A DNA stretch of 20,092 bases from Bacteroidales bacterium (GCA_016285215.1 JAEEQI010000020.1:1-20092), one strand, 5' to 3'. Positions 7,454 to 16,217 are shown, numbered from the stretch's first letter. Made by a program: numbers and translations. The notes: a model not told the origin generated them from the letters alone.

Positions 7454-10400
7454 ATGAAACAAAAACTTGTGACCTTCATGCTGGCACTCCTCGCCACCAC
7501 GGCCTTGTTCGCACAGACCAAGGTTCGCGGTACCGTGTCTGACGACATGGGACCGGCGATTGGTGTATCAGTAATGGAGAAGGGCACCAACAATGGTGTC
7601 ATCACAGACCTGGATGGAAACTACGAGATCACGGTGAAGCCCGGCGCTACGCTCGTGTTCTCTTCCATCGGTTATGCAACGCAGGAAATCGCTGTTGGCA
7701 GCCAGACTGTCATCAACGTGCTCCTGAAAGAGGATGCCGAATTCCTGGACGAGGTAGTCGTCGTGGGTTACGGTACTATGAAAAAGAGCGATCTCGCCGG
7801 CGCTTCCGTCTCCATGAAGGAAGACGCCATCAAGGGATCCATTATCACGAACATTGACCAGTCCCTACAGGGTCGTGCCGCCGGTGTTACCGCCGTGCAG
7901 ACTTCCGGTGCTCCTGGTTCTTCTTCCTCCATCCGTGTTCGTGGTCAAGCCACCATTAATGCCAATGCAGAACCGCTGTACGTAATTGACGGCGTTATTA
8001 TGCAGGGCGGTGGTTCCTCCGGTGCCGATTTCGGTCTGGGTGACGCCCTGGGTAACGGTGCAGTTTCTACTGTTTCTCCGCTGTCCACCATCAACCCTTC
8101 CGATATTGTGAGCATGGAAATCCTGAAGGATGCTTCTGCTACCGCTATTTATGGTGCTCAGGGTGCTAACGGTGTTGTGCTCATCACCACCAAGCGTGGT
8201 AAGAGCGGCGAAGCCAAGTTTACCTATGACGGTATGTTCGCCCTGGCCCGTCAGACCAAGCGTATCGGCCTGCTGAACCTGCGCCAGTTTGCCGAATACT
8301 ACAACGATCTGGCCTCCGTGGGCATGGTTTCCGAGAATGAATATTATTCCGATCCTTCCATTCTGGGTAAGGGTACCAACTGGCAGGATGCTATCTTCCG
8401 CACCGCTATCCAGCATCAGCACCAGGTAAGCGCCCAGGGTGGTACCGACAGGGTTCAGTACTATGTGTCCGGATCCTACATGGATCAGCAGGGTACCATC
8501 ATCGGTTCCGACTTCCGCCGTTTCTCCGTTCGCGCCAACCTGGATGCCAAGCTCAAGGACTGGTGGAAGATTGGCCTCAGCGCTTCTTACTCCAACACCA
8601 ATGAGAACATGAAGCTGGCCGACTCCGACGAAGGTATCATCGGCTACTCCCTTACCTCTCTGCCTTCTGCTCCTATCTATGACCAGGATGGCAATTACTA
8701 CAGCATCTCCATGAAGAACTACTCCATCATCAACCCTGTTGCCATGGCTATGTTGGAGCAGATCAAACTGAACCGCCAGAAGACTAGCGGTAATATCTTC
8801 TCCGATATCAGTTTCATCCCCGAGCTTGTATGGCATGCTGAACTGGATTATGATATTTCCTACTCCAAGGCAGAGACCTTTAACCCGTCTGTAAACCTGG
8901 GCTCCTACCAGCGTGCCGCCAACGAGGTACGTGAGCAGAAGAACAATTCCTTCTACTGGGCCCTCAAGAACTACCTCACTTATTCCAACACCTTCGGTAA
9001 GCATAGCATTACCGCTATGGTGGGTCAGGAACTGTGGGAAAGCAAATGGGATTATGAAAGCGTATTCAATACGGCTCTTCCTTCCAACGATGTGGTGAAC
9101 CCTTATCTGGGTACCGGTACTCCTACCATCGGTTACGGTTTCGGTTCTTCTTCCATGGCCTCCTTCTTTACCCGTGAGACCTACAACTACGACAACCGTT
9201 ACATCGCCACCTATACCTTCCGTTACGACGGTTCCTCCAACTTCGGTCCCAACAAGCGCTGGGCTCCGTTCCATTCCGTAGCTTTTGCATGGCGCTTCTC
9301 CAACGAGAAATTCATGCAGGGTGCCAAGAAGGTGCTCAGCGATGGTAAACTCCGTTTGGGTTGGGGTCAGACCGGTAACGCCGGTATTGGCTCTTACAAG
9401 TGGGGTACTTCCATGACCAAGGTAGCTACCGGTCTGGGTACCGGCTATCGTCAGAGCAACCTTCCTAACCCGAATATCATGTGGGAAAAGCAGCAGCAGT
9501 TCAACGTGGGTCTGGACCTGAGCTTCTTCAACAACCGCCTGGGCTTTGTGGCCGAATGGTATGACAAGAAGTCCAACGACATGCTCATGCCTCTGCAGCT
9601 GCCCTCTTACATGGGTACGCAGGGTAATGGTTCTTCTGCTCTGGCTGCTCCTTGGGGTAACTACGGTACCATTGACAACCGCGGTTTCGAGTTCACGCTC
9701 ACTGCACACCCTGTGGAGACCAAGAACTTCCACTGGAGCAGTGAAGGACAGATCTCTTTCAACACCAATAAGCTGGTTGCTTTGGCCGGTACGGCTTCTG
9801 CCGCTATCGTTGGTTACGGTCAGTGGAATGATGTAGTGTCTGTTTCCAACGTGGGAGAGTCTCTGTACGGCTTCTACGGCTATGTGACCGACGGTATCTA
9901 CCAGAGCATTGAAGAAGTGATGGCCGGTCCTGTCCAGGGTGACGGTATGCCGCACACGGTGGACGCCGACGGTATTTGGCACGCTTCTACTAACCCTGCC
10001 GATTATAACCAGTACAACACCACCTGGGTGGGTGATATCCGCTTCAAGGATTTGAACGGCGACGGTCACATCACCGAGGCCGACCGTACCAATATCGGCT
10101 CCCCGATGCCTAAGTTCACCTTTGGTTGGACCAATACCTTCACCTACAAGAACTGGGATCTGAGCATCTTCCTCAACGGTTCCTATGGCAATAAGGTTCT
10201 GAATTACCTGAATATGCGTGTAGGTAACATGAAGAGCGCCTGGGCCAACCAGCCCACCTCCGTTCTGGGACGTACCCAGCTGGAGGCCATCGATCCCGGT
10301 AAGACCTATGACGGTACCGGCAATATCTGGAACTGGTATGAAGATCCTCAGAACGTGAAGGTTAAGAATCCCAGCGCCACCCTGCCCCGTGCCACCACCG

Positions 10401-10693
10401 GTGACCCCAACGACAACGACCGCCTGAGCGACCGTTACATCGAGGATGGCTCTTACCTCCGTATCAAGAACATCACCCTCGGTTACACCTTCCCCAAGAA
10501 CATGCTCCAGAAAGCGAAGATTGAGAATCTGCGCATTCAGGTGAACATCCAGAACCTGCTCACCTTCACCAAGTACACCGGCTACGACCCGGAAATTGGT
10601 GCAAGCACTGCTTCTGTTAACGTAATGGGTCTGGATAACGGCCGTTATCCTTCTCCTACTATGTATTCTCTTGGTCTCAATATTACATTCTAA
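7454..10693 (+). CDS. SusC/RagA-family TonB-dependent outer membrane glycan transporter
   Basis: Protein of 1,079 residues, typical for SusC proteins. Order of parts: signal peptide (1-21, cleavage after LFAQ), carboxypeptidase-like regulatory beta-sandwich (about 22-95, TKVRGTVSDDMGPAIGVSV), TonB box-like LDEVVVVGYG (98-107), plug domain (about 110-255, with SLQGRAAGV, SIRVRGQATIN, PLYVIDGV and ATAIYGAQGANGVVLITTKRG), then a beta-barrel ending in YSLGLNITF with the terminal aromatic Phe expected of outer membrane barrels. It imports oligosaccharides captured by the SusD partner directly downstream (12 or 18 bp, depending on the susD start), using TonB-ExbBD energy. Codon use favours GGT, CGT and GCT more than the flanking minus-strand genes, as expected for strong expression. 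The ligand is inferred as manno- or glucomanno-oligosaccharide from its neighbours. Confidence 0.97.
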   Translation: MKQKLVTFMLALLATTALFAQTKVRGTVSDDMGPAIGVSVMEKGTNNGVITDLDGNYEITVKPGATLVFSSIGYATQEIAVGSQTVINVLLKEDAEFLDEVVVVGYGTMKKSDLAGASVSMKEDAIKGSIITNIDQSLQGRAAGVTAVQTSGAPGSSSSIRVRGQATINANAEPLYVIDGVIMQGGGSSGADFGLGDALGNGAVSTVSPLSTINPSDIVSMEILKDASATAIYGAQGANGVVLITTKRGKSGEAKFTYDGMFALARQTKRIGLLNLRQFAEYYNDLASVGMVSENEYYSDPSILGKGTNWQDAIFRTAIQHQHQVSAQGGTDRVQYYVSGSYMDQQGTIIGSDFRRFSVRANLDAKLKDWWKIGLSASYSNTNENMKLADSDEGIIGYSLTSLPSAPIYDQDGNYYSISMKNYSIINPVAMAMLEQIKLNRQKTSGNIFSDISFIPELVWHAELDYDISYSKAETFNPSVNLGSYQRAANEVREQKNNSFYWALKNYLTYSNTFGKHSITAMVGQELWESKWDYESVFNTALPSNDVVNPYLGTGTPTIGYGFGSSSMASFFTRETYNYDNRYIATYTFRYDGSSNFGPNKRWAPFHSVAFAWRFSNEKFMQGAKKVLSDGKLRLGWGQTGNAGIGSYKWGTSMTKVATGLGTGYRQSNLPNPNIMWEKQQQFNVGLDLSFFNNRLGFVAEWYDKKSNDMLMPLQLPSYMGTQGNGSSALAAPWGNYGTIDNRGFEFTLTAHPVETKNFHWSSEGQISFNTNKLVALAGTASAAIVGYGQWNDVVSVSNVGESLYGFYGYVTDGIYQSIEEVMAGPVQGDGMPHTVDADGIWHASTNPADYNQYNTTWVGDIRFKDLNGDGHITEADRTNIGSPMPKFTFGWTNTFTYKNWDLSIFLNGSYGNKVLNYLNMRVGNMKSAWANQPTSVLGRTQLEAIDPGKTYDGTGNIWNWYEDPQNVKVKNPSATLPRATTGDPNDNDRLSDRYIEDGSYLRIKNITLGYTFPKNMLQKAKIENLRIQVNIQNLLTFTKYTGYDPEIGASTASVNVMGLDNGRYPSPTMYSLGLNITF

Positions 10694-10696
10694 TCA

Positions 10697-10703
10697 GGGG
10701 AGG
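10697..10703 (+). promoter_or_regulatory. Shine-Dalgarno-like site before the SusD gene
   Basis: GGGGAGG lies 8 bp before the ATG at 10712 and only 2 bp before the ATG at 10706. The spacing therefore favours 10712 as the start. Strong Shine-Dalgarno sites are uncommon in Bacteroidota and none as clear is seen before the other genes here. Confidence 0.5.
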
Positions 10704-10711
10704 ATATGAAT

Positions 10712-12460
10712 ATGAAAAATGTATTGAAATATATTGCATTGGCCGTTGTAGTTATGCTGGGCGTGAGCTCCTGCGACAAATTCCTGGACCGTCCGGCCGA
10801 GGACAGCTACAACTCCCAGAATTTCTACCAGGATGCCAATCAGTGCATTCAGGGTGTGAACTACCTTTACAACTCTCCCTGGTACGATGTAATCCGTGGT
10901 TTCTACCGTGTAGGTGAGTGCTTCTCCGGCAACTACTACATGGGTTCCAGCCCGTACCTTCAGTTTACGGTGAACGGTTCCGATAAGGAGTTGCGCGACA
11001 TGAGCGCCTCCCTGTGGGCCGTGAACGCCAACGCCATTACCGTATACAACCGTTTGAAAGAAGTGAGCGGCGTAGATCAGGATGTCCTGAATATGTGCAT
11101 GGGCGAAGCCCTCACCTGGAAGGCTTTCGCATACTTCTTCCTGGTCCGTTCCTTTGGCGAAGTCCCTATCGTCCACGACATGAGCGCGATGATTGCTTCC
11201 GGCGAGTACAACAGTGTGTACAAGGCTCCCAAGGAGGACATCTACAACTACATTGTATTGTTGCTGGACAAGGCCATGACCCTGCTTCCCAAGAAGGTGG
11301 CCAACAAGGATGGCCGTATTGATTACTATAGCGCTGAAGCTCTCCTGGCCAAGGTTTATCTGCAGAAGGCCGGCGTTACCGGTACCCTGAATCAGACCGA
11401 CCTGGACATGGCTGCTGCCTATGCCAAGGATGTGATTCAGAATTCCGGCCGTCAGCTGTTGGAGGTTTATTCCGACAACTTCCGCATGCAGAACAACAAG
11501 AACCTGGAGGCCCTCATCTCCTGGCACTGGGATGCATCGGCCCAGCCTTGGACCGCCCAGAACTCCTTCCAGAGCGACCTGGGTATGAATGGCTTCGATG
11601 AGTTCGGTGATGTCTGGGGTCAGTGGAATGGTCCCTCCATCGCTCTGGCCGACCAGTTCGGTGTGAGCGCACTGCAGGATCCTGCTACCCGCAGTGATGT
11701 GGATACCCGTCGCAAGGCTACCATGATGATGGCTGGCGACACCTACGACTACTTCTGGACCACCAACGGTGGCTTTGACTACCTCCGTTTCTTCTATGAT
11801 GAAGATTACGGCCCGTCCGGAACCGCCAATGCTTCTGATAAGAGCATGAACAGCCCCACTGGCACCGGTTGCGTGAAGTTCCTCTATGGAGACGGCAACG
11901 ACCATATGGCTGCCCTGGGTGTATCTGCCGGCCGTATGGCTTATGGCCTTTCTACCCATATTCTCCGTCTGGCCGATGTTTATCTGGTGTACTGCGAAGC
12001 CAAGCTTCATGGCCCCGGCTCCAGCACTACGGATGCCTTTGCCCTGGATTGCTACAATGCTATTCGCAACCGCGCCATTCCCGGTGCCGTGAGCGAAAAG
12101 ACCGTCATCACCTTCGAAGAAGTGTTCAAGGAGCGTAACCTGGAACTGGCCCTGGAAGGAGACCGCTGGTACGACTACGTGCGTGTAGGTTACTACAATG
12201 CCGACTTTGCCGTGGCAGACATTCAGGCTCAGCGCCGTAATTCCTACGGTGAGGGCTTGAACGACGCTTACAAGGCCTACTTTACCAATGGCGTTTGGAA
12301 TACTGATGACATTGTTTACAATGCCGATGAGTTCAAACCCACCGCCGATGCCATCAAAGCCAAACTCAAGGCTCTTCCTTTCCCTTCAGAAGACGTGGTT
12401 TACAATCCTAACCTGGAGAAGGATGCCCAGCCGTTTGACCTTTCTACCATTGAGTTCTAA
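10712..12460 (+). CDS. SusD/RagB-family surface glycan-binding lipoprotein
   Basis: Protein of 582 residues from the ATG at 10712 (two more if started at 10706). The lipoprotein signal ends in GVSSC with lipid Cys21, followed by DKFLDRPAEDSY, the usual SusD beginning. Other family landmarks are the TPR-helix segments AFAYFFLVRSFGEVPIVHD and YSAEALLAKVYLQKAG, and the C-terminal signature VFKERNLELALEGDRWYDYVR (about 468-489). SusD proteins form a lid on SusC, bind the glycan at the cell surface and pass it to the pore. Position right after susC confirms the pair. Several Trp/Tyr-rich loops could form the sugar platform, but I cannot assign the binding residues. The ligand is inferred as mannan or glucomannan. 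Confidence 0.97.
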   Translation: MKNVLKYIALAVVVMLGVSSCDKFLDRPAEDSYNSQNFYQDANQCIQGVNYLYNSPWYDVIRGFYRVGECFSGNYYMGSSPYLQFTVNGSDKELRDMSASLWAVNANAITVYNRLKEVSGVDQDVLNMCMGEALTWKAFAYFFLVRSFGEVPIVHDMSAMIASGEYNSVYKAPKEDIYNYIVLLLDKAMTLLPKKVANKDGRIDYYSAEALLAKVYLQKAGVTGTLNQTDLDMAAAYAKDVIQNSGRQLLEVYSDNFRMQNNKNLEALISWHWDASAQPWTAQNSFQSDLGMNGFDEFGDVWGQWNGPSIALADQFGVSALQDPATRSDVDTRRKATMMMAGDTYDYFWTTNGGFDYLRFFYDEDYGPSGTANASDKSMNSPTGTGCVKFLYGDGNDHMAALGVSAGRMAYGLSTHILRLADVYLVYCEAKLHGPGSSTTDAFALDCYNAIRNRAIPGAVSEKTVITFEEVFKERNLELALEGDRWYDYVRVGYYNADFAVADIQAQRRNSYGEGLNDAYKAYFTNGVWNTDDIVYNADEFKPTADAIKAKLKALPFPSEDVVYNPNLEKDAQPFDLSTIEF

Positions 12461-12478
12461 TCCTTAGCACAAAGAGCA

Positions 12479-13804
12479 ATGAAAAATATCATTACAAAAC
12501 TTAGCATCTATGCAGTGGCCGCCTTTGCTGCCGCCTGCTGCTTCACTGCGTGTGAGGATGAACCGGATCGTTTCCAACTGGCCGAAGGCAAGCCTACCGT
12601 TTATTATGTCCGTCCTGTAAAGGCCGCTGCTGCGGACTCGCTCCTCACTAGCGCCTATATGGGCAACAGCATTTGCCTGGTGGGCGAAAACCTGCGCAGC
12701 GTTTACAAGCTCATGTTTAACGACCAGGCGGCCGTCCTCAATAACAGTTATATTACGGATAACACCCTTCTGGTGGATGTTCCCAATGAAATCCCTGGTA
12801 AGGTGTCCAACCTGATGTATCTCATTACTAAGAATGCCGATACCGTAAAGGTAGACTTCCAGGTTCTGGTTCCCGGCCCGTCTATCGTTTCCATGAAGAA
12901 CGAGCATGCTCCCGCCGGTACGGTTTCCGCCCTGTACGGAGATTACTTTGTGGACGATCCCAACGTCCCCCTGCAGCTTTTTGTAGGAGACGTGGAGGCT
13001 ACCATCAAGGATTTCTCCAAGGGAGCTATTACTTTTGAGGTTCCCGCTACGGCTCAGGAGAATACCCCCATCACTGTCAAGACTATCTACGGCGAAGCCA
13101 AGTCTGCCTTCTACTGGATGGACAACCGTGGAATGCTCTTCAACTTCGATACCGATCCCCATCCGGCCAACCACGGCTGGCACGCCCAGGTAATCGAGAC
13201 CGACGACACTGCCCTGGACGGCAACTTCCTGCGCCTGGGTGGCACCGATGTCACCATGGACGCGGACGGCGGCTGGGATGACGGCCACTTCTCCTTCGAG
13301 TACTGGCCCGGTGACTGGACTGAACCCATCAGTTACAACGAGAGCCCGCTCCTCACCGATTTCGCCGACTTTTCTGACTGGAAGAACATGTCCATGAAGT
13401 TCGAACTGTTTGTCCCCTCGGCCAATCCCTGGATGGCCGGTTCCATGCAGCTCATCGTGGGCGGTGTGGACAAGATCAGCGGTTCGAGTGCAGGACCGGA
13501 TATTTATGGCAACACCTGCGCCGGTGCCAACAACACCTACTTCAACGGAACGTCTCTGCCCCGCGGCCTGTATACCCCTTGGGTAAGTACCGGTTCCTTT
13601 GACACCGGTGACGAATGGATTACGGTAACCGTACCTTATTCCAACTTCATCTATGGCGCCGACGGCACCGTGGCCTCGGGTCCCGCCCTTACGGCGGAAG
13701 ACTTCACCTCCCTCCTCATCTTCGTATGGAGCGGTGGTAACAAGGGTACCGAGTGCAACCCGGTCATCAAGATTGACAACATCCGTGCTGTTCCCAACAA
13801 ATAA
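12479..13804 (+). CDS. IPT/TIG surface glycan-binding lipoprotein, SGBP-B-like
   Basis: Protein of 441 residues. The signal ends in FTAC with lipid Cys25 followed by Glu-Asp-Glu, an acidic run resembling surface-export signals of Bacteroidota lipoproteins. Two immunoglobulin-like IPT/TIG domains follow (about 38-130, with YMGNSICLVGENLRSVYKLMF; about 131-214, with APAGTVSALYGDYF and ITVKTIYGEAKSAFYWMD). The C-terminal domain (215-441) begins NRGMLFNFDTDPHPANHGW, is rich in Trp, Tyr and Gly, and ends VIKIDNIRAVP. This arrangement resembles the surface glycan-binding protein B type of PULs, in which the C-terminal domain holds the glycan. It sits 18 bp after susD, the standard place for such a protein. 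It has no catalytic signature. Binding of mannan or glucomannan is inferred from context. Confidence 0.85.
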   Translation: MKNIITKLSIYAVAAFAAACCFTACEDEPDRFQLAEGKPTVYYVRPVKAAAADSLLTSAYMGNSICLVGENLRSVYKLMFNDQAAVLNNSYITDNTLLVDVPNEIPGKVSNLMYLITKNADTVKVDFQVLVPGPSIVSMKNEHAPAGTVSALYGDYFVDDPNVPLQLFVGDVEATIKDFSKGAITFEVPATAQENTPITVKTIYGEAKSAFYWMDNRGMLFNFDTDPHPANHGWHAQVIETDDTALDGNFLRLGGTDVTMDADGGWDDGHFSFEYWPGDWTEPISYNESPLLTDFADFSDWKNMSMKFELFVPSANPWMAGSMQLIVGGVDKISGSSAGPDIYGNTCAGANNTYFNGTSLPRGLYTPWVSTGSFDTGDEWITVTVPYSNFIYGADGTVASGPALTAEDFTSLLIFVWSGGNKGTECNPVIKIDNIRAVPNK

Positions 13805-16155
13805 TGAAAAGGCTTATGAAAAAGATATTTCAACTGACTTCCATTCTGGCCGTGCTCTCCGTTCTGGTGCTCTCTTGCGCCAAGGAGACGCTTAGCACCG
13901 ACCAGTACGACAGCGCGGTGGTAAAGCTTCAGGCCTATGGCCCCCAGCCCGTGGTCCGTGGCGGACTGCTCCGCTTCATGGGCTCTAACCTGGACAAGGT
14001 GGCTACTGTCACCATTCCCGGGGTAGATCCTATCGTTCCCGAAGTGGTTACTGCCGGTGCCCATTCCGAGATTCGTGTAACGGTTCCCAAGGACGGTCCG
14101 GAGCCGGGTTATCCCGTGCTCACCCTGGCCGATGGAAACACCATTACCGGCAAGACCCTGCTTTCCTACAGCGAGCCCATCCTCATTGAGTCGTTTGTTC
14201 CCGCTGCCGTCTATCCCGGCGAGGTTATTACCATCAAGGGTGATTACCTGAATCTTATTCATGAAATTGTTTTCAACAATAAGGTGATTGTCTCCGGGGA
14301 TTACTTTACTTCCCATACCCGTTATGAGATTAAGGTGGCTGTCCCGGAAGAGGCCCAGACCGGCAAGTTTGCCCTGGGTACCCTGGATGAGACCAAACTG
14401 AATCCCGACGATGCTACTGACAAGGCTCTCCTGGCTACTTTGAACTATATTGAGTCTGAGACTGAGCTTGTTGTGAATACGGCTACGGCTACTTTCCCTG
14501 CCGCCGCTATCAAGGGTGGCAGCGATGTGGAGATCAATGGCTCTCACTTGCTTCTGGTAGAAGAAATCTTCATCGGGGGAAATTACGAGGTTCAGGAGTT
14601 CGAAGCTACTGATACCAAGATTACCTTCTATCTCTCCGAGATGGCACCTGATGGAGAAGTAGAACTAGTGATGGCCTCCGGTGTGAGGGTCGCCATCGGC
14701 ACGCTTACTACTGTTACTCCCTCTGAACTGGCGGTCTCTCCCAAACCGGTCAAGGCCGGTGCCGAGATGAAGGTCAGCGGTAAGGATCTGGATCTGGTGG
14801 ACAATGTTGCCGTTGGCGGTGCCGGTGTTTCCGACTTTGAATGCAACGAGGAAGGTACCGAGATTGTCCTCACTGTTCCCGAACTGGCTGTTGAAGGAGA
14901 TGTTCTCCTCATTATGGTGAACCGGAAAGAAGTAACGGTTCCCTTTACCCTGGTGAAGCCCGAGTTTGTCGCCTACGTCGAAAATCCCGCTTCAGCCGGT
15001 TCCGACCTTCACATCACCGGTAAAGATCTGGATCTGGTGGCCGCCGTCACTTTCGGAGGTGGCATCAAGGTGGAGGTAGAGCCTACCGAAACCCTTATCA
15101 CCGTGGCTGTTCCCACCGCTGCTGAAACCGGTAAGGTGGTGCTCAACCTCAAGAACGGAACCGACGTCGAGATTGACGAACTCACCATCGACAAGCCCGC
15201 CGGTGCCTACATTGCTTCGTTCCCCACTGAGCAGTATCCTAAGGGTGCGATGTTTATCGTGGACATTGAGAATCCCGATCACCTCACAGGTGTACAGATA
15301 GATGGCGAAGAGGTGAATTACATCCTCAACGGTTCCACCCTGTACTTCGCTATTCCTAACTTTGCCAAGGCCAACAGCCAGCTCACGCTGGTTTCTGACA
15401 ATGGTTCCGTAACCTACACCATGAACATCGATCCGGGTGACTTCATCATCACTCCTATCTGGACCGGTTCGAAGAACATCGACTGGGGCGGCACCTATGG
15501 TGAGGATGGTAAATCTCTTGCCGCTCTGGCTTATGGTGGATTTGATTGGAGCACCGTTAAGGAGGGTACAATTCTCCGTATTGAATACGAGCCTACAGTG
15601 CCCGAGGGAGAATGGTACTGCATTGCCCTGCGTCATGGCGACGGTTGGGGTAATCTGCCCGACCAGCCCGGCCAGTTTGACAATCCTGCCAATCCGTTCG
15701 ATTTCGAACTGACCCAGGAAATTCTGGATGACCTGGTGGCCAGCAGCGGTCTGATTATCTCCGGTCAGAATTACAAGATTACTCAAGTAAGCCTGGTTGA
15801 GGATTTGCGCTACGGTGATACTCTTTGGAAAGGCGAACTGGTTCTGGATGCCTGGGGCATCGGTAACCAGAGCCTGGCCTGGGGTGGTTATGACTGGAGC
15901 ACTGTACCTGCCGGTTCTACCTTCTTCATCTTTGCTGAACCTATCGTTGAAGAGGGCGAATGGTGGTGCATCCAGCCCCGTCATGGAACAAACTGGGGAA
16001 CGCTGCCGGCTTCAGCTCCCGCTCAGTTTGATAATCCCGAGAGTCCCGCCAGCTTTGTGCTCACCCAGGAGGTCCTGGACGACCTGGTGGCCAACAACGG
16101 CATGGTGGTTACCGGTTTCGGTTGCAAGATTACCAAGCTTTGCTTGAAGAAGTAG
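13804..16155 (+). CDS. Multi-IPT surface lipoprotein with duplicated C-terminal domain
   Basis: Protein of 783 residues; the start at 13804 shares a base with the previous stop (TAATG), suggesting coupled translation. A later ATG (13816) is possible. The lipoprotein signal ends VLSC at Cys25. Six IPT/TIG-like beta-sandwich repeats of about 75-100 residues follow, each with a PxxVxxGxxLxIxGxxLxxV pattern (e.g. SGKDLDLV at 325-332, TGKDLDLV at 405-412). Residues 550-668 and 672-783 are two copies of one domain: each has a Trp near the start, GG(F/Y)DWS, GEW(Y/W)C, RHG followed by WG, QFDNP, LTQE(I/V)LDDLVA and a closing KIT strand. The copies look like carbohydrate-binding modules on a long stalk. 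No catalytic motif is seen. A surface glycan-binding role is inferred; the domain family is not one I can name. Confidence 0.8.
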   Translation: MKRLMKKIFQLTSILAVLSVLVLSCAKETLSTDQYDSAVVKLQAYGPQPVVRGGLLRFMGSNLDKVATVTIPGVDPIVPEVVTAGAHSEIRVTVPKDGPEPGYPVLTLADGNTITGKTLLSYSEPILIESFVPAAVYPGEVITIKGDYLNLIHEIVFNNKVIVSGDYFTSHTRYEIKVAVPEEAQTGKFALGTLDETKLNPDDATDKALLATLNYIESETELVVNTATATFPAAAIKGGSDVEINGSHLLLVEEIFIGGNYEVQEFEATDTKITFYLSEMAPDGEVELVMASGVRVAIGTLTTVTPSELAVSPKPVKAGAEMKVSGKDLDLVDNVAVGGAGVSDFECNEEGTEIVLTVPELAVEGDVLLIMVNRKEVTVPFTLVKPEFVAYVENPASAGSDLHITGKDLDLVAAVTFGGGIKVEVEPTETLITVAVPTAAETGKVVLNLKNGTDVEIDELTIDKPAGAYIASFPTEQYPKGAMFIVDIENPDHLTGVQIDGEEVNYILNGSTLYFAIPNFAKANSQLTLVSDNGSVTYTMNIDPGDFIITPIWTGSKNIDWGGTYGEDGKSLAALAYGGFDWSTVKEGTILRIEYEPTVPEGEWYCIALRHGDGWGNLPDQPGQFDNPANPFDFELTQEILDDLVASSGLIISGQNYKITQVSLVEDLRYGDTLWKGELVLDAWGIGNQSLAWGGYDWSTVPAGSTFFIFAEPIVEEGEWWCIQPRHGTNWGTLPASAPAQFDNPESPASFVLTQEVLDDLVANNGMVVTGFGCKITKLCLKK
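14779..14800 (+). repeat. 22-bp direct repeat, copy 1, in IPT array
   Basis: Encodes Gly-Lys-Asp-Leu-Asp-Leu-Val in one IPT domain. It matches 15019-15040 at 21 of 22 bases with an offset of exactly 240 bp (80 codons, one domain), a trace of recent domain duplication. Confidence 0.7.
15019..15040 (+). repeat. 22-bp direct repeat, copy 2, in IPT array
   Basis: Second copy of the element at 14779-14800, differing at one base (AAG versus AAA for Lys). It sits at the same point of the next IPT domain. Confidence 0.7.
15451..15807 (+). repeat. C-terminal duplicated domain, copy 1 (residues 550-668)
   Basis: First of two similar domains of about 115 residues. Landmarks: IWTGSKNIDWGG, GGFDWS (578-583), GEWYC, RHGDGWGNLP, QFDNP, LTQEILDDLVA, KITQVSL. 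The spacing from DWS here to DWS in copy 2 is 116 residues. Confidence 0.7.
15817..16152 (+). repeat. C-terminal duplicated domain, copy 2 (residues 672-783)
   Basis: Second copy, ending at the protein C terminus. Landmarks: LWKGELVLDAWG, GGYDWS (694-699), GEWWC, RHGTNWGTLP, QFDNP, LTQEVLDDLVA, KITKLCL. Aromatic positions are kept in both copies while loops differ, as expected if both bind sugar. Confidence 0.7.
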
Positions 16156-16165
16156 CATTTTTAAT

Positions 16166-16191
16166 CCGGAGGGGGCTGACCCTCCCTCCGG
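16166..16191 (+). other. GC-rich intercistronic hairpin
   Basis: CCGGAGGG (16166-16173) pairs perfectly with CCCTCCGG (16184-16191) across a 10-base loop. No run of T follows, so it is not a standard intrinsic terminator. It separates the SusC/SusD/binding-protein part from the downstream enzyme genes and could act as an mRNA processing or stability element, or a partial terminator. Confidence 0.45.
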
Positions 16192-16217
16192 GTTCCAACT
16201 GAATTAAATAAGTGCTT

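Noticed and set aside
7865..10069. Open frame of 734 codons on the minus strand inside the SusC gene
   Set aside because: The plus frame is an unmistakable SusC. The antisense product is compositionally odd and has no recognisable domain; it is an effect of codon bias.
10694..12010. Open frame of 438 codons on the minus strand opposite SusD
   Set aside because: Shadow of SusD codon use; no start signal or domain.
12486..12500. ATATCATTACAAAAC near the first IPT protein start as a third AraC site
   Set aside because: Only the TATCAT core and a CAAAA match, with wrong spacing, and it lies in coding sequence.
16156..16217. Hairpin read as a full intrinsic terminator ending the operon
   Set aside because: No T run follows the stem and the enzyme genes downstream have no promoter of their own that I can see.
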